Below the pieces are notes generated by a model that was not told the origin of the DNA, ran no database searches, and saw only the letters and a program-made list of their open reading frames with translations. A stretch of 64,000 nt of DNA from Neptunomonas qingdaonensis (GTDB lineage: Bacteria > Pseudomonadota > Gammaproteobacteria > Pseudomonadales > Balneatricaceae): NCBI RefSeq assembly GCF_900113275.1, contig NZ_FOOU01000005.1:186001-250000 (forward strand), in the 5' to 3' direction. The first letter of the stretch is position 1, and the number at the start of each line of letters is the position of its first letter. The position numbers were made by a program, and so were the translations under genes. Positions 35,126-44,247 of this stretch are shown piece by piece.

Positions 35126-35878
35126 CTACTGTCTGCAGAGGGCAAAGAGCGCAGTTTTGGAATTGATCGATAGCTTGTCGTAGGCACGTTTGCGAAACGT
35201 CGCAATTGTATTAGCACTGACATCCATTTCGTTAGCGATGGCATCGGTTGTCAGCCCCTTCAATATCCACCTGCAAACTTCCTGCTCGCGTTCGGAGAGC
35301 GTTTGTAGGGGATCTTCGAGTGCGTGATCAACTGACGATTGATAGTGCAGTAGGGCTAATTGTGCGGCAACCTTGCCTAATGTCTCGAATCTTTTCCTGA
35401 TGGCGGTGCCGTAAGGTCCGCTTTCTTCATATCGGTAAAAATTGAAGCTCAGATGAAGTCCATTTTGGCTGGCCAGGACGTCTATCTTATCGACCAACCC
35501 TGGTGCCTCGAAATACTCCTTCCAATATTCGTCGCTCATGTCGCCCCTTAGCGCATCCAGCGGCACAATCTCGATCCCGCTGGGCTCAGGTATGGTTTGC
35601 ATGTAAGCTTGAATTGGGTCGCTGATGTAACCGTGAAGGATATATTTTGCCGCCAAACAACGTGCGTGGCCCTTCGGACGATCGTTGTATGAAAGGAAGC
35701 AGCGCGGTCTCCTGGGGCCATAGGAAAAGACCATGCATTGATCAGCACCTAACGGCCCTGTTGCAAGGTCGATAAACGCCTTATTGAACTCAGTGCTGCC
35801 GATTTTCTCCAGACAGCCCGATACGGCAGACAGAGCATCTATTTCATTAAGCGTTTCTGTTTCTTTAACACTATTCAT
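35126..35878 (-). CDS. LuxR-family regulator (solo)
   Basis: 250 residues. The N-terminal ~165 residues form a putative ligand-binding (autoinducer-like) domain with YWKEYFEAPGLVDKIDVL. The C-terminal LuxR HTH is LQTLSEREQEVCRWILKGLTTDAIANEMDVSANTIATFRKRAYDKL. No luxI synthase is in the window. It starts 13 bp after the hmgA stop, on the same strand, so it is likely the last gene of the hydroxylase-DUF2783-hmgA operon and may regulate it in response to an aromatic ligand. The canonical AHL-contact Trp/Tyr/Asp set is not clearly conserved, arguing for a non-AHL ligand. Confidence 0.85.
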   Translation of the reverse strand: MNSVKETETLNEIDALSAVSGCLEKIGSTEFNKAFIDLATGPLGADQCMVFSYGPRRPRCFLSYNDRPKGHARCLAAKYILHGYISDPIQAYMQTIPEPSGIEIVPLDALRGDMSDEYWKEYFEAPGLVDKIDVLASQNGLHLSFNFYRYEESGPYGTAIRKRFETLGKVAAQLALLHYQSSVDHALEDPLQTLSEREQEVCRWILKGLTTDAIANEMDVSANTIATFRKRAYDKLSINSKTALFALCRQ

Positions 35879-35891
35879 CTATATACGACTT

Positions 35892-37253
35892 TCACTTCTT
35901 ACCCGGCGTGCCATCGAATTTTTTCTCGATGTCCTTCCAGCAGTCGATGTAATTGTCCTGAAGCGGCGCCTCCTTTGCAGCAAATTCCGTTAGATGTTGC
36001 GGGAAACGTGTTTCGAACATGAAGGACATCGTATTATCCAACTTCTCGGGCTTGAGGTTCGCATTTGACGCCCCTTCAAAGGCATTACGGTCCGGCCCAT
36101 GCGGCAGCATCATATTATGCAGGCTCATGCCGCCCGGCGCAAAACCCTGCGGCTTGGCATCGTACTGGCCATAAATATTGCCCATTAGCTCGGACATGAT
36201 GTTCTTATGATACCAGGGTGGACGGAAGGTATCTTCGGCCACCATCCAGCGCTCGCGGAACAGCACAAAGTCGATATTGGCCGTGCCTTCAACCCCCGAA
36301 GCGGCGGTCAACACAGTGAAAATTGACGGGTCGGGGTGATCAAACAGAATCGAGCCCACCGGGCAATAAGTGCGAAGATCATATTTCACAGGCGCATAAT
36401 TACCGTGCCATGCGACCACGTCCAGAGGCGAATGGTCAATCTCGCAGCGATGAAACTGGCCGCACCATTTCACAGTGACTGTCGAAGGCGCATCGCGATC
36501 TTCAAAAGCCGCAACCGGCGATTTGAAGTCCCGACGGTTGGCCATGCAGTTTGCCCCGATCGGCCCGCGACCCGGTAGCTCAAACTTCTGCCCGTAGTTC
36601 TCGCAGACGAAACCGCGTGCCGGGCCTTCGAGCACCTCAACGCGATAAACCAAGCCGCGAGGAATAATCGCAATCTCCTTGGGTGCAATGTCGATAATCC
36701 CAAGTTCAGTAGCAAAACGCAGCCGCCCTTCCTGTGGCACCACCAACAACTCACTATCGGCTGAGAAAAAGTAGTCGTCCGTCATACTCTCGGTAGCAAG
36801 ATAAATATGGCTCGCCATGCCGACCTGCGTATTAACATCCCCTGCAGTGGTCATGGTACGCATACCGGTTATCCAGTTAAGTTTTTCTTCCGTGTGAGGA
36901 ACCGGATCCCAGCGATACTGACCAAGTGAAGTCACATCTGGCAGGATATGTGGCGCCGACTTCCAGTACGGAACATCGATCTTAGTATAGCGGCTCGAAT
37001 GTTTCACCGAAGGCCAGATACGATAACACCACGTACGTTCGTTTTGATGCGCAGGCGCAGTGAAAGCGGTACCCGACAACTGCTCGCCATACAGCCCATA
37101 GTTAACCTTCTGCGGGGAGTTCATGCCGTGTGGCAATGCACCTGGCAGCGCCTCAGTCTCGAATTCATTGCCAAAGCCGGGCATATAACCTGCGGAGGTG
37201 CCAACCGAGGTAGCGGCCTGGGTCAGTCCACTAAGAGTTATTTTGCTAGTCAT
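35892..37253 (-). CDS. hmgA: Homogentisate 1,2-dioxygenase
   Basis: Opens the ring of homogentisate to maleylacetoacetate using Fe(II) and O2. 453 residues, slightly long for the family (about 430-445). [19 protein letters not shown] is the family N-terminus. Iron ligands are visible: His in FRPPWYHKN, Glu in MSELMG and His in [11 protein letters not shown] 37253 is chosen with GAGGAG 8 nt upstream; a GTG 6 bp earlier is the alternative. It is third in an operon after a flavin hydroxylase and DUF2783, so it cleaves the hydroxylase product. Maleylacetoacetate isomerase is found 20 kb away (57375). No fumarylacetoacetase is seen. Confidence 0.96.
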   Translation of the reverse strand: MTSKITLSGLTQAATSVGTSAGYMPGFGNEFETEALPGALPHGMNSPQKVNYGLYGEQLSGTAFTAPAHQNERTWCYRIWPSVKHSSRYTKIDVPYWKSAPHILPDVTSLGQYRWDPVPHTEEKLNWITGMRTMTTAGDVNTQVGMASHIYLATESMTDDYFFSADSELLVVPQEGRLRFATELGIIDIAPKEIAIIPRGLVYRVEVLEGPARGFVCENYGQKFELPGRGPIGANCMANRRDFKSPVAAFEDRDAPSTVTVKWCGQFHRCEIDHSPLDVVAWHGNYAPVKYDLRTYCPVGSILFDHPDPSIFTVLTAASGVEGTANIDFVLFRERWMVAEDTFRPPWYHKNIMSELMGNIYGQYDAKPQGFAPGGMSLHNMMLPHGPDRNAFEGASNANLKPEKLDNTMSFMFETRFPQHLTEFAAKEAPLQDNYIDCWKDIEKKFDGTPGKK

Positions 37254-37283
37254 GCGCACTACTCCTCGGGATTTCCCCTTGGA

Positions 37284-37469
37284 TTAATTGTTTGTGACAA
37301 GTGATGCGGATGCGCCGTCAATGCACTCCAGTACCTCCTCTGCGTCACCGTTGTTGTGCGCCAATAACAGGACGAGCTTGGCGAGAAATAGTTCGCTCTG
37401 CGCCTCCCCTACTTCGTCGATCTTACGGGCCAGCGCTGCGTAAATATTTTCCAAATCTGCGTGGTTCAT
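37284..37469 (-). CDS. DUF2783 small protein (hydroxylase coupling partner)
   Basis: 61 residues, all-helical prediction: MNHADLENIYAALARKIDEVGEAQSELFLAKLVLLLAHNNGDAEEV. Its ATG overlaps the stop of the upstream flavoprotein gene by one base (TAATG), so translation is coupled. I recall that in Pseudomonas putida 3-hydroxyphenylacetate 6-hydroxylase the flavoprotein MhaA needs a small coupling protein, MhaB. The same arrangement suggests this protein plays that part. A paralogue lies at 58120 next to the second flavoprotein. Confidence 0.8.
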   Translation of the reverse strand: MNHADLENIYAALARKIDEVGEAQSELFLAKLVLLLAHNNGDAEEVLECIDGASASLVTNN

Positions 37470-39100
37470 TACAGTACTCCTTTCCGGAATGTGACTGAGT
37501 GATATCCTTCGATGACAACCTCTGCCGTTGCCTCGTGCCAGCGTCCGGCAATGTGCATGTCTGGACGCACCAGATACACGGAGCGGGCATCTGCCGCGAA
37601 CTTATCGGACACTGCCGATGGATGCGCTAGCGACAAGACGGTCAGCGAGTTATCTGAGGCACAAGCAGTTACGATCTGCTGCGCCAAATCCTCATCAAAG
37701 CACAGGGCGGTGAACCCTTTTCCCAGTCGATCAGAAAGAAAATCGCCGTCCATTTGCGACTCGGGCATCAGCGCACCAACACCAGGACCTCCAATAAAAG
37801 ATGGGTCCTCAGCGAGTGTGGCTGGACTTTCGCTATAAGTAAAGGCTGTCATCTGCCGTGGGTTGGCAAGCTCTCCTGCGAAAGGATGGGTCAGCGCAAG
37901 CGAGAGTGTCGCGTCGCGCATCAGTCTCCAGCCATGGCTATTCGGAGTCATGAAACGCGCGCTCTTTGATGCATTTGCAAAAACGTCGAACGTTGCCCCC
38001 CGCCGTTCTGGCGAGTAGCTGTCGAGTAACGCTTCGCCAGCCTTGCCGTTCAGAACCCAGCCCAGTTTCCAGCCGATATTAGCGGCATCGGCAAGGCCGT
38101 TGTTCAGACCACGAACCCCAAAGATCGGAACGATATGTGCACTATCACCCACAAAGAAGACACGCCCGTCACGGTAATCGTCCATTGCCAGGGTGTTAGC
38201 GGAATACACGCTCCACCACTCCAACTCCCACGACCCTGTGTAGTCAATATCTTTGAGAACCGACGTGACACTTTCGCGGACCTTTTCCTCGCGCAGAGCG
38301 TCTTCTGTACTTTCGCCGTCTTCGAGTTGGTAGTCGATCCGCCAGATGTTATCAGGTTGCTTGTGGATCAGAACGGTTCCACCCGGACGGGAGTCTGGAT
38401 CGAAAAGCGCGCGTCGGATCGTCGGATAATCGTGATCCATCTGGACGTCTGCGATCACGTAGCGGCCTTCAAAGTTCTCGCCCTTCAGCCTGTGCCCGCG
38501 CATCGTGCGGAGCTGACTGCGAGCCCCGTCGCATGCCAGGACCCAATGTGCCGCAAAGCCATAGTCCCCGGAAGGGTCCTGTACGTTAAGGCGTGCTCCA
38601 TCAGACGTGTCCTCAATGCCCGTTATCTCGCTTTGCCAACGAGTTTCGATCAGGTCATTCGCTTCAACCGCCTGCCAAAGGAACTGCTCAATGTACTGCT
38701 GCTGAAGGTTGTACATCGGACGGAATTTTTCGTCTGGTCCATCAGGCATTTTGAATTCAAGGATTTTCTCGCCACGAAAGAACGATCGCCCGGTTGTCCA
38801 CCCAAGCCCCTTCTCCAGGAAAGGGGCTACGGCGCCAAGTTGCTCCAGGATGTAGTAACTTGGCCGCGCGACGCAGATTGCGCGACTACCATCGTTAAAG
38901 GTGGCTTTGTTGTCGAAGACAACCGAACGGATACCTTCTTTGGCCAGCGCAAGTGCAGCTGTCATGCCAATCGGTCCTGCGCCCACAATGGCTACCGGAG
39001 CAACATCTTTTTGCTTGCTCCTTTCGGCTGGATCAGGCGCGTCGAAATGTGGATAGGTGAAGTAAAGCGACTCATTTTCACTGCGGCCATTGGGTCTCAT
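37469..39100 (-). CDS. FAD aromatic hydroxylase (3-hydroxyphenylacetate 6-hydroxylase-like)
   Basis: 543-residue class A flavoprotein monooxygenase. Rossmann VAIVGAGPIGMTAALALAKEG (about 36-56), the DG motif VLACDGARSQLR, and the FAD-ribityl GD motif VFFVGDSAHIVPIFGVRGLNNGLADA (about 310) are intact. A C-terminal thioredoxin-like ~150-residue domain follows, as in MhpA/PHBH-type enzymes. Operon order hydroxylase-DUF2783-hmgA implies para-hydroxylation of 3-hydroxyphenylacetate to homogentisate; this is inference from context. AGAAGGAATT is the ribosome-binding site. A paralogue at 58347 shares architecture but only moderate similarity. Confidence 0.87.
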   Translation of the reverse strand: MRPNGRSENESLYFTYPHFDAPDPAERSKQKDVAPVAIVGAGPIGMTAALALAKEGIRSVVFDNKATFNDGSRAICVARPSYYILEQLGAVAPFLEKGLGWTTGRSFFRGEKILEFKMPDGPDEKFRPMYNLQQQYIEQFLWQAVEANDLIETRWQSEITGIEDTSDGARLNVQDPSGDYGFAAHWVLACDGARSQLRTMRGHRLKGENFEGRYVIADVQMDHDYPTIRRALFDPDSRPGGTVLIHKQPDNIWRIDYQLEDGESTEDALREEKVRESVTSVLKDIDYTGSWELEWWSVYSANTLAMDDYRDGRVFFVGDSAHIVPIFGVRGLNNGLADAANIGWKLGWVLNGKAGEALLDSYSPERRGATFDVFANASKSARFMTPNSHGWRLMRDATLSLALTHPFAGELANPRQMTAFTYSESPATLAEDPSFIGGPGVGALMPESQMDGDFLSDRLGKGFTALCFDEDLAQQIVTACASDNSLTVLSLAHPSAVSDKFAADARSVYLVRPDMHIAGRWHEATAEVVIEGYHSVTFRKGVL

Positions 39101-39327
39101 GACAATTCCTTCTTATTGTTTATTGATCATCAATACACTAATAGGAATCTATTTTAATGTCTGTCCCTTATATGAGGTGACAAATGGGATATAAGGTGAC
39201 AAACGGGCAGAGCTGATCGAAGCAACAGCTCTAGCAATATCAGCATTTGATAATATGCCCGTATCATTAAAAGGGTGTTGTGGGGCTGGGGTTAGAGACC
39301 TTGGGCTACCTGATTATGTACTTGTAA

Positions 39328-39864
39328 TTACCAATAAACGGGATCATTGAACGCCTTAACGCAAGTGGGACGTTCATGGATAGTAGAAATTGGATCACCC
39401 GATAAGGATTGGCCCAGCCAACCAACTGGCATTGAAAGTTCCAGAGGAGCTTGGATGACATCTTCTGACAGAGGTTCAAATCCTACCTTGGAGTAGAAAG
39501 ATGGGTCTCCATAAGTAATAACAACATTCGCAGAACCATTTTTTATCGCATTAAGTCCATAATTGATTAGTGCCTGCCCGATGCCTTTACCCTGATGTTC
39601 AGTGCTTACTGCAACCGGAGCCAGCATATAAACCAGAGTGGATTCATTAAACCGAAGACGAGTAAAGAAAATAGCACCAATGAGTGATTCATTTTCATAT
39701 GTGCCGAAACAGATTATTTCGTCATTGTCGATGTTTGAGGATAGCTCTGAGGCAAGATTGCCAATCAACTTGCCTTCTTTTTCTCCCTCAGATGAAGTGA
39801 ACACAGAAGTAAAAAAAGCTGCTATTTCTTTTTGATTTTTATTGTCGAGAATTCGGTGATTCAT
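39328..39864 (-). CDS. GNAT-family N-acetyltransferase
   Basis: 178 residues with the acetyl-CoA pyrophosphate-binding motif A in LAPVAVSTEHQGKGIGQALINYGL (Q/RxxGxG/A, about 88-108). VVITYGDPSFYSKVGFEPLSE is the motif B region of YhbS-like GNATs. GTAAGGC precedes the ATG. Substrate unknown: YhbS-like proteins acetylate small amines or proteins. It stands alone next to dispersed-repeat DNA. Confidence 0.85.
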   Translation of the reverse strand: MNHRILDNKNQKEIAAFFTSVFTSSEGEKEGKLIGNLASELSSNIDNDEIICFGTYENESLIGAIFFTRLRFNESTLVYMLAPVAVSTEHQGKGIGQALINYGLNAIKNGSANVVITYGDPSFYSKVGFEPLSEDVIQAPLELSMPVGWLGQSLSGDPISTIHERPTCVKAFNDPVYW

Positions 39865-39943
39865 GCCTTACTTTCCAAAATTACTACGCTTTTCGTTTTA
39901 GGCTGATAGATGCCTATCTTTAAAATTACTGCCCATGACCGAA

Positions 39944-40125
39944 TTGGCACCCACCTGCCTAAACGCTTGATCTGGTTCGACTCAGAGCAATTTAAGTCGC
40001 AAAGCTCTACCCTAACCGGACTTTTAGCATACGGAAGACCTTGTTTGATGTTGCGACATAGCGTGTCTTTCGTAAAGTAAAATCTGGGCCTAAAAGTAGG
40101 CTGAATTAAGTAAACTGTCCCCGGA
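39944..40125 (+). repeat. Dispersed ~180-bp non-coding repeat, copy 1
   Basis: Starts TTGGCACCCACC and ends GTAAACTGTCCCCGGA. Much of the text matches 48709-48883 in order, including ACTTTTAG.ATACGGAAGA, GTTTGATGTTGCGACA and GCGTGTCTT. No intact gene crosses it; the open frame here on the minus strand is not credible. Confidence 0.7.
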
Positions 40126-40283
40126 ATCCAGTACCAGTTCACAAGACCCACGGGGCCGAGCAGTGAGCAGGCCAAACAGCTGGCTCTCAGATAAAATAAA
40201 GGAATGTAGTATTGCCACCACTTGGAGTCTGCGAACACTGCAGTCATTCATGTTCTCAAGAACCATGCAAGCAGACGCTGATT

Positions 40284-42110
40284 TTACTGTTTTGAGAGTT
40301 TGGTAACGGCAGGCGGATCAGCATCTTCCGGCAAGCCGGCCGCTAGCGCCGCCTTGGTCACGCGTGCGCGCAACTCGGTAGCGCTCTCGTCAAAACCCAT
40401 GCGAAACCAGTCGGCGCTGGCCGCGGGAAACTGCGTAAGAATGGTATCCGCCGCCACGCGCGCTGCATCAATACGCCCCGATTCCACCAGTGACCATAGC
40501 TGTATTTTACGGCATTCCAGAAAGCCCGGTGCTTGTTCAATGCACTCGTCAGCACGTTGCAAAGCTTCGTCTAGGCGCTGGTGCGCCCACAATACTAAGG
40601 CATGCTTGTGAATCACATAGGCGGGCGGAATAGGGCTGAGTTCTAGTGCCGACTCGATGGATGCCATTGCAGGCTCTAGCAGGCCAAGTCGTATCTGCAT
40701 TCCGGCCAGATATTGAAGGCAATCGGCATCGCCAGGCCCCAGGACAACACAATGTTCGACCGCTTCAAGTGCTGCTTTAAATCGGCGACCCTCCAAATAG
40801 GTTATCGCAAGTCCAAAATAAGCCGCGGGGAGCTGCGGGTCGAGCTGGATGGCCCGCTGCGACTGAGCCAACATCTCCTCATAACGCTCGGGTGTCCACT
40901 CACCCGTCAGGCCGATCAGCGAGTCGATCGCGTTGAGCATGCCCAGATATAGCCAGCCGGGGGCATAGCCGGGATCAATCTCAATAACTTGATTCAGTAA
41001 GCTTCGCGCCTCTCGGGTCGCTTTAGCAGTGAACCTGTGCTTGAGCGCAATCGCCCGCAGGGTCATTTCGTAAACATCTAGATTCTTTGGAGGACGAACC
41101 AATGCGCGCCTCTCTTCCGTTTGCCGCATTTTAGAGTGCAAGCTGCCGGCGATGCGAGCCACTATCTGGTCTCGATGCATCAAGACTTCGCCACTGTCTG
41201 TCGAATACTCGGTCGACCAGACCAAGTGGCTGTCGCTACTGTCAATCATCTGCACGCTGACGCTAAGCAACTCACCGTCTCGCTGCACCGTGCCATCCAC
41301 CAGATAGTGGCTACGCAGACGCTGCCCTATCTTCTCCAACGGTACATCCTGCCCGGCGAACCTGAAGCTCGAATACCAAGAAACCACGCGCAGATCGACA
41401 TTGCGCGCAAGCTCCGAGATCAGCTCTTCGGCGACACCACGGGCGAGCAACTGCTCGCTTTCGCTGCCGCCCGGTGCACGAAAGGCCAGCACGGCGATGG
41501 ACGGGCGATCAGGCATGGGAAGGCGAATACCTTCCGGCGTCGATTCAATATTCTGCGGGCTGGCTACAGAGACGCTCTGTTCACGCAGAGGGAGCACGCT
41601 AATTGCTACACCCAACAGAACGACTAAAGCCAGCATGGCCCATGGCCAGACAAGAAAACCGGGAGCTGCCGACTTAGTCGCCAAAGGCTCTGAGCTATCC
41701 AAGACTTGGAGATTTTTAGCGGAATTCGCAGCCTTTTCGTGGCGAACCATGGCACCGGCCACCAGTTCGTAGCCACGTCGCGGCACGGTCTTAATGAGGA
41801 TGTGTTCCATGTCGCCGAGTACGTGACGCAGGTCGCTGACTGCCTGCACTAATGAATCATCGGTAACCACCGCGTCCGGCCATACTTCCTCGTGCAACTC
41901 TTTCTTGGTCACCACGCGGCCCGCGTTCAGGGCCAAATAGCGCAGTACCCGAAAAGCCTGAGGGCGGAGCTCAACCCGGTTACCCGTCGCGTCGAGAAGA
42001 TCTTCCTTGCCCAAATCGAGCACCATACCAGCCTGTGGTAGATAGATACACGAGTCGAGTGAAGTAGCATCCTTATCACCTGACATAGATACATCCTTAT
42101 CACCTGACAT
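40284..42110 (-). CDS. CadC-like membrane transcription regulator with TPR domain
   Basis: 600-608 residues. The N-terminal OmpR/CadC winged helix (about 25-120) has LRPQAFRVLRYLALNAGRVVTKKELHEEVWPD and TVPRRGYELVA. One TM helix (about 155-177, PWAMLALVVLLGVAISVLPL) follows. Then comes a TolB-N-like domain (about 205-310, PSIAVLAFRAPGGSESEQLLARGVAEELI) and several TPR units to the end (GWLYLGML, YFGLAITYLEGRRFKAALEA, LQYLAGMQIRLGLLEPAM). This is a one-component regulator with a periplasmic TPR sensor. It is divergent from a small exported protein gene at 42325, its plausible target. Its start region is duplicated (see 42073-42120). GC is higher than in adjacent intergenic DNA. Confidence 0.87.
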   Translation of the reverse strand: MSGDKDVSMSGDKDATSLDSCIYLPQAGMVLDLGKEDLLDATGNRVELRPQAFRVLRYLALNAGRVVTKKELHEEVWPDAVVTDDSLVQAVSDLRHVLGDMEHILIKTVPRRGYELVAGAMVRHEKAANSAKNLQVLDSSEPLATKSAAPGFLVWPWAMLALVVLLGVAISVLPLREQSVSVASPQNIESTPEGIRLPMPDRPSIAVLAFRAPGGSESEQLLARGVAEELISELARNVDLRVVSWYSSFRFAGQDVPLEKIGQRLRSHYLVDGTVQRDGELLSVSVQMIDSSDSHLVWSTEYSTDSGEVLMHRDQIVARIAGSLHSKMRQTEERRALVRPPKNLDVYEMTLRAIALKHRFTAKATREARSLLNQVIEIDPGYAPGWLYLGMLNAIDSLIGLTGEWTPERYEEMLAQSQRAIQLDPQLPAAYFGLAITYLEGRRFKAALEAVEHCVVLGPGDADCLQYLAGMQIRLGLLEPAMASIESALELSPIPPAYVIHKHALVLWAHQRLDEALQRADECIEQAPGFLECRKIQLWSLVESGRIDAARVAADTILTQFPAASADWFRMGFDESATELRARVTKAALAAGLPEDADPPAVTKLSKQ

Positions 42111-42120
42111 AGATACATCC
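42073..42120. repeat. 24-bp tandem duplication spanning the regulator start
   Basis: Two identical 24-bp units (42073-42096 and 42097-42120). Each encodes an ATG start for the CadC-like gene (MSGDKDVS / MSGDKDAT) and carries TCAGGTGATAAGGATG. Each ATG therefore has an AAGGA- or AGGAG-type sequence ahead of it. Confidence 0.85.
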
Positions 42121-42324
42121 TACTCCTGGAAAGGGTGATGTCAATTCATCGCGCATGCTGTGAATGTACTGATTTTCTTAGAATTTCGTAGTTTATCGGG
42201 ACTTTTCGTGCCTTATTCCGGTTGTTTCGGATGGATAGGCCTACTTTGAAAGCAAGCTGGATTGGCCACCTGTCACACGACGGGCCATTCATAAAAGCTT
42301 CAGATCAATTTAAGGAGAGTGACC

Positions 42325-42702
42325 ATGAACAAGTTCATTAACACCCTTATCGCAGCGGCATTAACTACTACCTTCTCCGTTACGCCGGCTCAGGCTGAAA
42401 GTGATAGCTCGGATATAATGATGAACAATATACTGAGCGACTACCATCACTTGTCACAACGTGGCCAGTGGATCAACCCTTGGGTGCCGGGCGCCAATGG
42501 TGAAGAAGTTATCACCAGCATCTCCGCAGATCGGCACCTTATGAAGATCGTCGCCACCTACACCCGGGAAGTTTTGGATCGTGGAGGTTGGGTTAACAAA
42601 TTCATGCCCAACAAATACTCTGACTTCGACTATGCCAGCGGTAACCCACTACTAGCTGTACAAATTGGTGAGGGTTTAACCGAGCACAAACAGCCTTATT
42701 AA
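42325..42702 (+). CDS. Small exported protein of unknown function
   Basis: 125 residues from MNKFINTLIAAALTTTFSVTPAQA, a clear signal peptide with AxA cleavage. The mature part (about 100 residues) reads ESDSSDIMMNNILSDYHHLSQRGQWINPWVPGANGEEVITSISADRHLMKI...DRGGWVNKFMPNKYSDFDY, an acidic, Trp-rich protein without Cys. AAGGAG lies 8 nt before ATG 42325; a GTG 6 bp earlier is not preferred. Its position opposite the CadC-like regulator suggests regulation by it. No named family. Confidence 0.75.
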   Translation: MNKFINTLIAAALTTTFSVTPAQAESDSSDIMMNNILSDYHHLSQRGQWINPWVPGANGEEVITSISADRHLMKIVATYTREVLDRGGWVNKFMPNKYSDFDYASGNPLLAVQIGEGLTEHKQPY

Positions 42703-42948
42703 CCAACCTCTCAGCCATCGAGATGTAGACAATCTGTTGGCTGAACGTTGAATCATTGTCAGCTTAGAGGCCATTAGGCTGTGGAGTAAGTAGACCAAGA
42801 TGGGGGTGTGATTGATGTATACCTACAGGAGCGCCGTAATAACATGGCTGCGAAACTAGTGGCGATTCAGAGCTATTCAGTTGCCCTCTTTCGCAGTCTG
42901 TGGTTTTCCCTTACCTTCTGTCTATCCCCTTCGCCAAACCGAGCCTGT
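42703..42948. other. Intergenic region, nothing recognised
   Basis: About 245 bp between converging genes. No terminator hairpin or small gene was found. Confidence 0.4.
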
Positions 42949-44244
42949 TCAGCAGGGTAATTTAATCACATAAACTGGAGAGTCTATGTGGCGGATAAGT
43001 ATACCGATATCAACGCCATCATAGCTGGCAACTCTGAAACGGCCAAAGGTTTGCTTTACGTTTGTTGGATGCTGGCTTGTCTTTGCGGCATGCGCAATTG
43101 GGTTGAGCTGGTTGGTCGCGGCTGTGATGCCTTCCCAGCTATAGGTTGCCGTATTTTGCTCTACACCGTTGCTTCCGCCGTTTGTTCGAATACAAAAAAG
43201 TTCACTTCCATTGCAGGCTGAATAATAGATCATGGCGTTCATTGTAGGGGCATACTCCAGGGATGCATAAGGATGAATGACAGGAGTAGAGCTGCTGATC
43301 AAAGTGCGTATTGGCTCCTCGGGGGCTGCAGGGTTTATCGATAGCAATCTGCTTTTTTTGTGCTCGGCTATTATCAGGCGGTCTTGCGTCGGATCATAGG
43401 CCATCGCGTTGTGGTCGGCACTGTTTGGTAGTTTGCTGGCCATGCAAGCGCCCCAGGAGCCGAACGTACCATCCTTATTTTCACCGTCCGGTGAATACCC
43501 GATAAAGGTATTGCCGTCATCGCCAGAGTTGCCCCAGATTATTCGGCGCATAGGGTCCCATGCAGTCCAGCCTCCTGACTTTAGTTCAGCTTCGGGGTGT
43601 TTAGGGCCACGTCTCCAGCTAAGAGTGTCGAGGTTTAGTATATGTGGGATGGCAATCGCTTCTACCTCAGGACCCAATTGTCGCTGTCCCTTAAATAAAA
43701 TGTAGTCATTCCCTACCGGGTCATATTGCACGTACCCATAAGTATGAGGCGGTAATGGAGAGCCGTTGGGGTAACATGCATCTTCATAAATAGCCCCGGC
43801 TCCATATTCGTTCATTTTTCCGCTGACATAACCATCCGAGATCCTAGACCACTGCCGGGTCGCCAGATTGAAAGCGTGTACGTCTGATCCAAAATAATCA
43901 TTATGACCGCCCCCAAAAATTATCATGCTGCCACTGTCGCCAAAATAATCGGCGAAGGCTGCTCCATTCCAGGTTTCTGTTATCGACCAAAAATCACAAC
44001 GACCACTCCAGGGGGCTTTGGCGTAACGTCCCAGTAGTCGCCTTGCGCGCATCTCCAAAGACCGTGAAGGATTGAGGTTTACGTCTTTAGCAGGGTCGCC
44101 GTCTTCCAGGTACCTTGTGCCTGTAGGTGTCGGCGCCAGCCCAAGATCAGGGTGGTCTCCTGAAATGCGGTACCAGTGGCCGGCTTTCATAGTGCCCACC
44201 CAACTGGGAGTTGTCTTTTTACGTTTTTCGCTCAGATTCGTCAT
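42949..44244 (-). CDS. Kelch-like beta-propeller protein, uncharacterised
   Basis: 431 residues. Repeating blade-like strands: MIIFGGGHNDYFGSDVHAFNLATRQWSRIS (a kelch-type GG...Y..W block), YVQYDPVGNDYILFKGQ, GGWTAWDPMRRIIWGNSGDDGNTF, NAMAYDPTQDRLIIAEH. The galactose-oxidase/kelch fold is the best inference. No signal peptide, Cys-Tyr cofactor evidence or catalytic domain is seen. Start ATG 44244 (TTG 44247 immediately before). There is no obvious operon partner. Codon usage is close to host, unlike the IS nearby. Confidence 0.6.
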   Translation of the reverse strand: MTNLSEKRKKTTPSWVGTMKAGHWYRISGDHPDLGLAPTPTGTRYLEDGDPAKDVNLNPSRSLEMRARRLLGRYAKAPWSGRCDFWSITETWNGAAFADYFGDSGSMIIFGGGHNDYFGSDVHAFNLATRQWSRISDGYVSGKMNEYGAGAIYEDACYPNGSPLPPHTYGYVQYDPVGNDYILFKGQRQLGPEVEAIAIPHILNLDTLSWRRGPKHPEAELKSGGWTAWDPMRRIIWGNSGDDGNTFIGYSPDGENKDGTFGSWGACMASKLPNSADHNAMAYDPTQDRLIIAEHKKSRLLSINPAAPEEPIRTLISSSTPVIHPYASLEYAPTMNAMIYYSACNGSELFCIRTNGGSNGVEQNTATYSWEGITAATNQLNPIAHAAKTSQHPTNVKQTFGRFRVASYDGVDIGILIRHIDSPVYVIKLPC

Positions 44245-44247
44245 CAA

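Noticed and set aside
38135-39157. 340-codon open frame on the plus strand
   Set aside because: It is antisense to the flavoprotein hydroxylase, whose FAD motifs are intact; the antisense product has no domain.
39861-40247. 128-codon open frame on the minus strand
   Set aside because: It lies on top of the dispersed repeat, has no recognisable protein content and no ribosome-binding site; treated as non-coding.
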